In this document: positions 12,101 to 18,376 of the stretch, piece by piece
Layout: every line of letters starts with the position of its first letter
How positions within the stretch are numbered: position 1 is the stretch's first letter
Assembly: GCF_902806685.2 (NCBI RefSeq)
Contig: NC_048555.1
Location: 8,494,001 to 8,558,000, forward strand
From: Maniola hyperantus
Taxonomy: Eukaryota; Arthropoda; Insecta; Lepidoptera; Nymphalidae
DNA: 64,000 nt
Reading direction: 5' to 3'
The notes under the pieces: model-generated
Told to the model about the DNA's origin: nothing
Databases searched by the model: none
The model's input: only the letters and a program-made list of their open reading frames with translations
Translations under genes and position numbers: made by a program

Positions 12101-15100
12101 GTGATAGTTCTAATAAGTTTCAATAATTTTGTAAAGTGGTAAGGCTCTTCTCAGACCTGGGCGCGTTTGGAACCCTCGTATCTTTAGTTTTAAGTTTGTG
12201 TAATAATTATCACCACTATATCTTAGAAATCCAACATCTGACCATCAAAAAGAGTTATTTATTACCTATTTTGAATAAATCATTTGACTTTGACTTTAAC
12301 ATATTATATATACGCACAGCTTGAACAGGTAATTTATTATCGTAGGCCCTAAATAAAAAGATTTATCCGAAATTGCACCCGAACGGAGCCAGGGCGAATC
12401 AGCTACATAGTAGGTATACTATCAAAAAATTTACACATTCGCTTCGCTCACGTTTTTTTTCAGATTTTCGCATGGCCAGTTTCACACTTTGTATACGTTT
12501 AAACATACAGAATGTTTATTTAATTATTCAATATAAATATATTTGATTAATAAAGTAGCTTATACCCGCGACTTCCTCCTCGTGGACTACACAAATTTCA
12601 AACTCCTATTTTTGAGTTTTCAAAACTCCTTTCTTAGCGAATGTCTACGTCATAATTACTATCTGCATGCCAAATTTGAGCTGTGCGTTAATAGATCAAT
12701 CAGTAAGTCAGTCAGTCACCTTTTCCTTTTATATATTTAGATAAATAAAATCTTCGCGAAAATACAAATCCTCTGTATTCCCTCTCCCGTGGCGCGGAAT
12801 TTCATAATAAAATGAAATAAAATAGTTTATTTGTATGAATATGGGAAGACAAGGTGTTTACAATACAGAGTTAAGCGTAAAGTTCGGTATTTCCTTGTCT
12901 GCTCTAAAAGGGAATCTCAAAATTTCAGTTTCCAGATCCAATTTGCATATACATTGAATTCTCGTCGCAATAATTATTATGATTCGGTAGGTACCTATAT
13001 TTTATATCAATTCTTGAATTTTTTCTTCAATCTTAGATTATGAAAAAGCAGCTTTTTGTAAAACAGGATTACAAACAACAAAAAGAAGAGAAAAGAAATT
13101 TCAAAGTAAACTGAACTTTATCGTCACATATTATGAACTAAGCAAAATCAAAAAGACGCGCGCATATTATGTTATAATTTTTTAAGGCAGGATCGTCTGA
13201 CTGAATATGAATACCTAATTAATCTAATAATTAATTATTATTATTAGGTATACACCTTGTATCATTCTATTTTCAGGCAATAATTTAATTCATTAGTGTC
13301 ATAATTTGTTATAATCTCGCCATTTAATGCCACGTCATTATTTTTTGAGCCAGAATAGTACCTACTCACCGCCAGCAATGAAGTTTTTCATGAAATTTAA
13401 ATTCTCCAACAGGACCTCTACATCTAGTACTAAATACCAGGAGTTAGTGTACTCAGACGTTGAGAGATTGCGCAGAAAATTTATGCCAACTTTCACCTAA
13501 AACAAAATACAAGTTCACAAATAACAGATCATTCTTTCTATAAATTAGATTTTTGAGAAGATACTAAACACTATATTTGTTTTCTAGCTCTTATATTATA
13601 ATTCTAGACCCTAGTATACTCTCCCCCTCTCTCTTTTCCTACGACGAGGGATCTTGAGAGTAACGACCCCTTCCATTCTTCTTTTTCTTCTAGAGTCCAC
13701 GGTCACTTCGAACATGGACAGCCCAAAAAGCCGCAACCGCGATAGATCGGTCTTAAAGGTAGCAGTCGTGGTGAAAAGATTAGGCAGCCTACTGATGTTG
13801 TTCATGTAGTAGCTGCTTCCAGGGACGCCGGGTGCTTGTGATCGGTATAAAACTAAGCACCACGGGGGAAGCTCTTTTCATGTCCTCCCTTTCATTAATT
13901 AGTACATATTGGAGGGGGGTTTTCTTGGAATAATAATGCCTTTTTAATTTCTTTTCTGAGTCAATACTCTATCATTTAGATTTTGTTTCTCCTGTAATCT
14001 CAATAAATAGACACAGAGATAGCTTGCATCCTGGAAATGGACTGATATTTTTTACTCCAAAAACATTTTAATCCCAAGTAAAAATATAAAGATGTAAAAT
14101 AGTACTTTCAAGTTACGAGCAACACCTAGTTCTTAATTAAAAGAAAAAAACTTACATTTTCATTTCTGTGCCAGCGGTTTCGCGTCGTCGATGATGACGT
14201 GTCATCATCAAATTCCAAATCTATATTTACTATATCTGGATTGTATTTTAGACCATCTGTGCCAAAAAAACACAATTTTCTTCCTTAAATTTACCATATT
14301 AATAGTCCATACTAATACTATAAACACGAAAGTGTGTCTGTTTTTTTTCCGCTAAACAGAGTTTCCGCGGGATTTTTGAAAACCTAAATCCATGTGGACA
14401 AAGTTGCGGGTCTGATCTATTTGGTACAGAGATAGCTTACATCCAGCCTTACATCTAGGAACTTGAGATGTGTTTACTCTATAACACAAAATATTATGCA
14501 CTCTCAATGATCTTTTTTTGAAATTTTATTATTATTATTATTTTTTCTACAAAAAAAAACACTTTCAATATTGGTTTCTTCGTGCTCGTAAGCGCTTGGT
14601 GGCTTGTCTGAGCACTGTATTAAACATGCACCCCGATTGTTCAAAACTTTCATGTTTTAATGTTAATCATGAATGCTGTTTCCTTGCACTTTCTAGGGTT
14701 CCGTACCTCAAAAGCAAAAAAGGCATCCTTATAGGATCACTTTGTTGTCTGTCTGTCTGTTGGTCTGTCCCGTTGACCTAGAATCATGAAATTTGGTTGG
14801 TAGGTAGGTCTTATAGCACAAGTAAAGGGATAAATCCGAAAACCGTAAATTTGTGTTTACATCACAAAAAAACGTGTTCATGAACAAATAACTAATTTTT
14901 CCAATTATTTATCAAAGTAAGATAAGTATACCAAGTGTGTTACCATATGAAAGGGCTTTACCTGCACATTCTAAAACAGATTTTTATTTATTTTTATGCA
15001 TAATAGTTTTTAATTTATCAAAAAATACGACAGTTAGTAGGTACGGAACCCTTGGTAAGCCTTACTCGCACTTGGCGGTTTTTAAAATTTGATTTTGCCT

Positions 15101-16929
15101 TTTATTTTATGAGCAAAAGTCAAAAATTATACCAATTAACAAGGCCAACTTGAGTTTAAGTCAGGTAACGAAAACTAAAAAATATTACCTTGTTCTGAGA
15201 TACTTGAAAGAGGGGAACATATCTTAGCTTTTTTCATACATTGACTAAGTTCCTCAATGTCTGTACTGGATCGACGTTTTGGTAAAAAATTATTGTCAAA
15301 TATTGGTTCAAAAACACTTTTTCTTGGACTCCCTTCACAAAGTTGCTTGCTGTCTAATGATTTTGGGAGTCTCAAAGAAAATGGATTGTTCAGAATCGAT
15401 TTGAACTGTATATGCTCAGATTTCCTGCTTTGAGATATAAGATTTAGATTATTCACAAGGACATTTGGTTTGTTTAAGTTATTGTTTAAGTCACCATTTT
15501 TTATTTTATTTATGGCATGGTTGTGAAGGTATCTAGGAAATTCCACTTTGCTAAAGGTTTGTGCCTGTGGTTTTTCTGATATTCTCTCATCTGGAGTTTG
15601 CCACTGTTTAGGTTTTTCTGATATTCTCTCATGTGGAGTTTGCCCCTGTTTAGGTTTTTCTGATATTCTCTCATCTGGAGTTTGCCACTGTTTAGGTTTT
15701 TCTAATATTCTCTCATGTGGAGTTTGCCCCTGATTAGGTTTTTCTGATATTGTCTCATGTGGAGTTTGCCACTGTTTAGGTTTTTCTGATATTCTCTCAT
15801 CTGGAGTTTGCCCCTGTTTAGGTTGTTCTGATATTGTCTCATGTGGAGTTTGCCCCTGTTTAGGTTGTTCTGATATTGTCTCATGTGGAGTTGGACCCTG
15901 TTTAGGTTGTTCTGATATTGTCTCATGTGGAGTTTGCCCCTGTTTAGGTTGTTCTGATATTGTCTCATGTGGAGTTTGCCCCTGTTTAGGTTGTTCTGAT
16001 ATCGTCTCATGTGGAGTTGGCCTCTGTTTAGATTTTTCTGCTCTACTCCCATCTGGAATTTTCCCCTGTTTATAAATATAAATATTTTATTTAAGTACTG
16101 TGTGACTTAAAATAACTTATGCTGGAAAATAAAAGTTAAAATAACAACTTGTTTTGCCCCCAACTTTTTAGTCAAATATTACCAGAGTTACTGCTTTACT
16201 TCTGATAATCTCAGGTTCTGGGTATTATACAAACACACACAAAATATTTAGTGTAGGAACCAGTTTGAAGTTATATTTTAGACAAAACTTCTATAGGTAC
16301 ACAATATATTGGCTATTCTAATTTTTGGTAAACAAAAACAAGTGGTCGCTATGGAATGTGGGTGCGAGCAAGACTACTAATCATTCAACTTGAATGTTTA
16401 GTCATAATCATCATGATCAACCTATCACCGTCCCACTACTGAGCATAGGTCTCCACCCAGAATGTGAAGGATTCAAACATAGTCCACCACATGGCCGAGT
16501 CCAGACTGGCAGACTTGTATACACCTTTGAGACCATTATGGAGAACTCTCAGGCATGTAGGTTTCCTCACTATGTTTTCCTTCACAGATAAAGCAATTCC
16601 GAATAAGACGCGGACGTTTTAACCACTAGGCTATCGCTCCTATTCACGGTTTAAAGGTAATCCTTTAAACCGTGAATAGGAGCGATATCAGTTTTCTGTG
16701 TCACAATATACTTGTCTTATTAAGTAGTACTTTTAGGTATCTATTATGTTGCACGAAAATTCAAAGTTGGTTCAAGTTTAAGGGCAAAATTTAAAAATGC
16801 ATACTTATTACTTACTGAGGGCATAGTCCAACTCCACGCTTTCTCTGCGGTTCGAGTGTTAAAATAATAATATCGTCCTTCTAACTTCTTGGAAGGGCAT
16901 AAAACCCACGCAGAACTATTACCTTCCAT
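1224..16929 (-). CDS. Swt1: SWT1-like protein (WW + PIN-like domain), 16 exons
   Basis: Spliced gene rebuilt by hand. Coding exons, in order of transcription: 16816-16929, 15189-16065, 14156-14256, 13370-13496, 11661-11798, 10986-11077, 9647-10120, 8898-9039, 7863-7942, 6961-7120, 6787-6870, 5985-6043, 4388-5136, 3028-3105, 2585-2656, 1224-1302. Every junction is GT-AG with matching phase; the total is 3426 nt, or 1141 residues plus TAG. Order: WW domain (residues about 5-38), 14-residue repeats (39-210), linker, PIN-like domain (about 384-510), helical C-terminal part, 11-residue repeats inside residues 817-1065, charged tail. SWT1 proteins are nuclear PIN-domain endoribonucleases in mRNP quality control; WW + PIN + helical C-terminus is the basis for the name. 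The PIN acidic residues look mostly lost. Longer than the roughly 900 residues of the human protein, because of repeats. The exon chain is firm; the family name is somewhat less so. Confidence 0.75.
1582..1810. mobile_element. SINE-like family A copy (variant 2)
   Basis: Head 'gatgcccgcgacttcgta', middle 'caaaaaatcacgtcaatccg', tail 'acactttcgcatttataata'. Lies in the last intron of the SWT1-like gene (1303-2584), whose other content is the MITE at 1972-2160. Confidence 0.8.
1972..2160. mobile_element. Tc1/mariner-type MITE, complete, TA duplication
   Basis: Terminal inverted repeats of about 28 bp starting cagtacgtggcagaaag, flanked on both sides by TA (1970-1971 and 2161-2162). 189 bp, no coding capacity. 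The same family recurs at 60068-60247 and, broken, at 44166-44302 and 61650-61760. Confidence 0.88.
2805..2962 (+). mobile_element. LINE 3'-end relic
   Basis: Segment 'ggcaacgcatcaagcggttc' to 'tgctcgctattgttatttaa' is a repeat tail ending in an A-rich tract. The 69-codon frame across it (IPDRPATHQAVPVVLQ) is a by-product. It sits in the intron between SWT1-like exons 14 and 15. Confidence 0.55.
3125..3440. mobile_element. Two fused SINE-like family A copies
   Basis: 'tataaatgtgaaagtgtgtc' begins a tail-first copy; a second partial copy follows (accgatttttatgaaatttg to gacgaagtcg). Lies between SWT1-like exons 13 and 14. The same intron also holds a fragment of the 40.1-kb foldback family (about 3600-3690) and a 5' piece of family A at 4050-4165. 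Confidence 0.7.
4278..4322 (+). repeat. (AGG)15 microsatellite
   Basis: Fifteen perfect AGG units in the intron 65 bp downstream of SWT1-like exon 13; on the transcribed strand it reads as CCT repeats. Confidence 0.98.
4388..5136 (-). CDS. Swt1: SWT1-like exon 13: 11-residue repeats
   Basis: 749-nt exon, residues 817-1065, starting VVTNTGPDYNIPLLRQ after the acceptor gtccgtag. A polar Gln/Lys/Thr/Ser repeat follows, then a helix-forming end (KLENTVDMIRRSLTKMKHF). It leaves in phase 2 at CATTTCAT/gtgagt. Reading through the donor would give a stop two codons later (Met-stop), so an alternative short C-terminus is possible. Splicing to 3028-3105 continues the charged helix naturally, which is why I prefer it. 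Confidence 0.65.
4584..4992 (-). repeat. 33-bp coding minisatellite, about 12 copies
   Basis: On the minus strand it encodes repeats of SNQYKTIQSTG (11 residues). Copies vary by substitution. Two copies read SPVIQYK in place of STGSNQYK and are one residue shorter, so deletions have kept the frame. It lies wholly inside exon 13. Confidence 0.9.
5201..5470 (-). other. Unassigned 89-codon ORF in a SWT1-like intron
   Basis: Non-repetitive protein-like frame (IPRHIAENPYKSFMQDLILS, then HILMTPPEQGFYISSRALNF) ending in TAA three bases before CAG/gtaggt, a good donor. The upstream side is cut by a SINE and the only acceptor (gacag at about 5433) is weak. Joined to exon 11 it would give an alternative C-terminus in frame. 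It could be a retired or alternative exon; I do not recognise the sequence. Confidence 0.3.
5484..5925. mobile_element. Two adjacent SINE-like family A copies
   Basis: 5484-5697 is a third variant of family A (middle 'ttcagccgtttttgcgtgat'); 5698-5925 is variant 2. Both start 'gctgatgcccgcgacttcg' in the same orientation and abut at the 'ataatatta' end. They fill most of the intron between SWT1-like exons 12 and 13. Confidence 0.8.
5985..9039 (-). CDS. Swt1: SWT1-like exons 8-12: C-terminal helical region
   Basis: Exons 8898-9039 (PPCWLHEGLQRLKEHYC), 7863-7942 (RFIQILGAGILLIKELE), 6961-7120 (CKQMLTDLIASIQTAEEF), 6787-6870 and 5985-6043. The Trp-Leu motif followed by helices resembles the 'PPW' region of the SWT1 C-terminal domain. 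The 90-nt intron 6871-6960 is short and stop-free, so retention would add 30 residues without breaking the frame. The donor after ATAA at 6787 and exon 5985-6043 (AENSCDRVDSGTGR) rest on splice phase alone and are the least certain pieces. Confidence 0.6.
6413..6570 (+). mobile_element. tRNA-headed SINE (family D)
   Basis: A-box-like 'tagctcaacggttaaggcgc' followed by a body shared with reverse copies at 8420-8607, 61868-62045 and 63595-63777 (gtacctactcctagcac). Lies in the intron between SWT1-like exons 11 and 12. Confidence 0.7.
8420..8607 (-). mobile_element. tRNA-headed SINE (family D)
   Basis: Reverse copy: 'gggtttgaaccgcgtcgacc' contains a B-box complement and 'ccgttgagctatcgaggc' the A-box end. 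It is not a functional tRNA gene because the acceptor stem does not pair. Lies in the intron between SWT1-like exons 8 and 9, with a degraded family A copy at 7989-8170. Confidence 0.7.
9085..9345. mobile_element. Repeat of the 'agtgcgagtaggacgc' family
   Basis: Between SWT1-like exons 7 and 8. Carries the 'agtcaagtgcgagtagga' end and a gacggacggacgg tract typical of this interspersed family (related pieces at 14693, 36738, 50750, 59047 and 62170). Confidence 0.5.
9647..13496 (-). CDS. Swt1: SWT1-like exons 4-7: PIN-like domain and start of C-terminal domain
   Basis: Exons 13370-13496, 11661-11798, 10986-11077 and 9647-10120. Exon 4 carries the first PIN strand, WYLVLDVEVLLENL (Asp389). Exon 5 carries PAVVLAKLKSLRDD, matching the second PIN motif in position. 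Exon 6 carries LDNVTVHKQIIEYC. Exon 7 opens with HLVIITKSKNLWDLARRND, matching the last PIN strand. PIN nucleases usually show D-x-N, E, D/DD and (T)ND at these four places; here only Asp389 is clearly retained. Exon 7 continues into a polar loop and a helix ending MEHCLHNVLQ that fits the C-terminal domain of SWT1 proteins. All phases agree. Confidence 0.7.
10198..10308. mobile_element. Foldback MITE with 31-bp arms
   Basis: 'cctgtaagtttcactcacgt' on the left mirrors 'gtaaaacttacagg' on the right; the arms pair over about 31 bp with a few mismatches. Lies in the intron between SWT1-like exons 6 and 7, next to a LINE 3'-end relic (about 10500-10770, 'cttaccatcaggtgagattg'). Confidence 0.75.
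11390..11637. mobile_element. SINE-like family A copy, full length
   Basis: Head 'gcgacttcgtttgcgtgg', middle 'aaactgttgggccgtgaaaa', an (acag)n run and tail 'tttcgcatttataatatta'. Ends about 25 bp before SWT1-like exon 5 in plus coordinates, i.e. just inside the intron that follows that exon. Confidence 0.85.
12540..12745. mobile_element. SINE-like family B copy
   Basis: Family B: 'cgcgacttcctcctcgtgga', 'ttcttagcgaatgtctacg', 'agtcagtcagtcac' and tail 'ccttttatatatttaga'. In the intron between SWT1-like exons 4 and 5 (11799-13369), the rest of which is AT-rich sequence without recognised content. Confidence 0.8.
14156..14256 (-). CDS. Swt1: SWT1-like exon 3: acidic/serine linker
   Basis: Residues 331-364, including an acidic-serine stretch LEFDDDTSSSTT before RNRWHRNEN. 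Enters in phase 1 from exon 2 and leaves in phase 0 at GAAAAT/gtaagt. The other two frames of this exon contain stops, so the chosen frame is forced. It connects the repeat region to the PIN-like domain. Confidence 0.75.
14693..15085. mobile_element. 'ggttccgtacctcaaaag' repeat, long copy
   Basis: Runs from 'gggttccgtacctcaaaagc' through a (tctg)n tract to 'ggtacggaacccttgg' and 'actcgcacttggcggttttt'. The ends are loosely inverted. In the intron between SWT1-like exons 2 and 3, which also has a partial family A copy at 14300-14450. Confidence 0.6.
15189..16065 (-). CDS. Swt1: SWT1-like exon 2: 14-residue tandem repeats plus linker
   Basis: 877-nt exon, residues 39-330. The first part is a run of about 12 copies of a 14-residue unit of the type QTPHETISEQPKQG, rich in Gln, Pro, Glu and Lys and probably disordered. 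It is followed by a polar Asn/Ser/Lys-rich linker (HNHAINKIKNGDLNNN and onward). The exon opens at the acceptor aaacag/GGG and ends in phase 1 at CAAG/gtaata. Another minus-strand frame through the repeats is also open (LNRGKLHMRQYQNN type) but has no splice support and is a shadow. Confidence 0.8.
15569..16072 (-). repeat. 42-bp coding minisatellite, 12 copies
   Basis: Twelve back-to-back 42-bp units fill this stretch exactly (504 bp). The unit length is a multiple of three, so the reading frame is kept. Copies 7-11 (high-coordinate side) share 'ggttgttctg'; copies 1-6 share 'ggtttttctg'. The last unit is the most divergent and runs 7 bp past the exon border into the intron. Confidence 0.95.
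16400..16645 (-). mobile_element. tRNA-headed SINE (family C)
   Basis: 'catgatcaacctatcaccgt' body and head end 'ttttaaccactaggctatcg'. Same family at 41011-41308, 42270-42592, 59860-60030 and 63455-63592. In the intron between SWT1-like exons 1 and 2; its head end overlaps the palindrome at 16633-16686. Confidence 0.75.
16633..16686. repeat. Perfect palindrome, 25-bp arms, 4-bp loop
   Basis: Arms 16633-16657 and 16662-16686 pair without mismatch around 'taat'. One arm is the head end of the adjacent SINE, so the other arm is a fresh inverted copy of it. Confidence 0.95.
16816..16929 (-). CDS. Swt1: SWT1-like exon 1: start codon and WW domain
   Basis: Encodes MEGNSSAWVLCPSKK, then a YYYFN core, then AW-W-MP. 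Spacing of the first Trp (residue 8), the aromatic triplet and the later Trp and Pro (residues 32-37) is that of a WW domain, a module that binds proline-rich ligands. The ATG at 16929 is the first in frame and has a purine-rich context; only a TTG precedes it in the same open frame. The donor gtaagt follows codon 38 in phase 0. Confidence 0.8.
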
Positions 16930-17684
16930 AATTTGATAACAAAACAAATAAATGTATTATATGGACCACATGCCTTCAACATAAAACCGACATCAAGGAA
17001 AGGTGAATTTTAACGTAGGCGATGAAAGAACTCTTGCTTCAATTCAATCCGGCATGCATCCAGCCAGTACCACATTCTATTTAAACACGTTCTTATTTAT
17101 TATTAAATCTAATAATCTAATGGATTGTTTCATTTCAAGCCTTGAAAATTGAATGTCACTTGAAATTTGAATCATTGGTCTTGGTATACATATTAATCTA
17201 TGGTCTTGACGTTTTTTATTAATAGTACCACAGACCAATAACATATATACATTGTACCTTTAGGTGAAAATGGTGAAAATCACAGATGGTGAAAATAAAA
17301 ACGGTACTGAGCACAGTACTGAGCCTACTGAGGGGCTATTGTTTCCGTATGTAAAAAGTACTCTGTGGGCGATTGTGAACAACTCTAGGCTACGATTAGG
17401 TCACATATGCTCCCCAGTGTTTTTAAATAAAATCAGGGTGAGAGATAGCTCGCTTTGTGAATGTGGCTCAACAAACATTTGACATTTTTGACTCTATGTA
17501 CTTTATGCTAACAGTGGTCTGTGGAAAGAAGTGAAAACGAAAACCATAGAGTAAAGTAATACCTGTGAGTAATACACTGGACGAAAACAAAACAAAAGTT
17601 AACTAACCCAAAGAATATAATAATATACAGGGAATTTACCTATGTTTTCTCGGTACAAATACTTCTAAAATAAACCCTTAAAAA
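16930..17684. promoter_or_regulatory. Shared upstream region of the divergent gene pair
   Basis: About 755 bp between the start codons of the SWT1-like gene (leftward) and AGGF1 (rightward). It must hold both 5' UTRs and promoters. I see no clear TATA box at a sensible distance from either ATG. A LINE relic occupies about 17335-17485. The AGGF1 start context is aaaaaATGG. Confidence 0.5.
17335..17485 (+). mobile_element. Non-LTR retrotransposon relic (RT/RNase H C-terminal part)
   Basis: Reads NSRLRLGHICSPVFLNKIRV then RDSSLCECG, the pattern seen after the reverse transcriptase of insect LINEs (RLRxGH ... CxCG). Truncated at both ends. It sits inside the divergent promoter region. Confidence 0.65.
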
Positions 17685-18376
17685 ATGGATAAACCACTCT
17701 GTTTTACAACAAAAAGTGTGGAGTTTCAAAGAAATCGCTCAAGTTTCAGTTTAAAAAGTCTTCGGCTGTCTTTGAAATATAGGCCTGATATCTTGAAATT
17801 AGTTCTAAAAATGAGACAAACTATTAGAACGAAGAATGCTTTATTAAAAAAATTGGAGCGCCAGTTCAAAGTAAGACTATTAAAAACAATATTTTGTATT
17901 AAAAAGTTATTCTTTTGTAACCTATAAAAATTATGTTTTTTCTTTAGAATCTTGCAAGTAAAAATAGTCAATGCACGCAAACTGATTTAGATCCACCACA
18001 AAAAAAGGATAACATTGACTCATTGGGTCAAGGAAATAGAGATGCAATCCCTTCTGATAAAAGCAATTCATTCGCTCAAACTTCAGTTGAAGAAACTGAA
18101 GACTTTAAACTTATTGATAAAAATGAAAAAGTTACTGAAGATTCATACACTCAGACTGAGAATTTAGATAGTATTAAAGAAAATAAAACCTCGAACAATG
18201 ATAGCAATGAAGTCTCTTCAACTGCTTGGGACATTCAGAGTGATGGTGACAAAACAAAAAGTATTGCTGACCAAGTGAAGGAGGTGGCACAGAATGCTCT
18301 GCAGCAGACTGGGATGGTATATGTTGAGACAGCTGGCATGTATTATGATTACAAAACTGGCTATTATTATAACTCT
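17685..18376 (+). CDS. Aggf1: AGGF1 exons 1-2: N-terminal helix and first half of OCRE
   Basis: Exon 1 (17685-17870) gives a basic helical N-terminus (MDKPLCFTTKSVEF to LLKKLERQFK). Exon 2 (17948-18376) carries repeated CTQTD/YTQTE motifs, an amphipathic segment (IADQVKEVAQNALQQTG) and then MVYVETAGMYYDYKTGYYY, the start of the OCRE domain. Donors gtaaga and gtaagt, both phase 0. The ATG at 17685 is the first in frame. Confidence 0.9.

Noticed and set aside
15548..15733. Plus-strand cysteine-rich repeat ORF (FSDILSCGVCPCLG)
   Set aside because: Antisense reading of the same coding repeat.
15702..16052. 116-codon minus-strand ORF of QNNLNRGKLHMR repeats
   Set aside because: Alternate frame of the 42-bp repeat; not joined to any splice site in phase. 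The other frame connects cleanly to the exons on both sides.
15569..16072. CRISPR-like array
   Set aside because: Units abut with no spacers, lie within a coding exon, and the genome is eukaryotic.
17264..17482. 72-codon ORF as an upstream first exon of AGGF1
   Set aside because: Its second half is a LINE-type RLRLGH...CECG segment; AGGF1 has a good ATG at 17685 without it.
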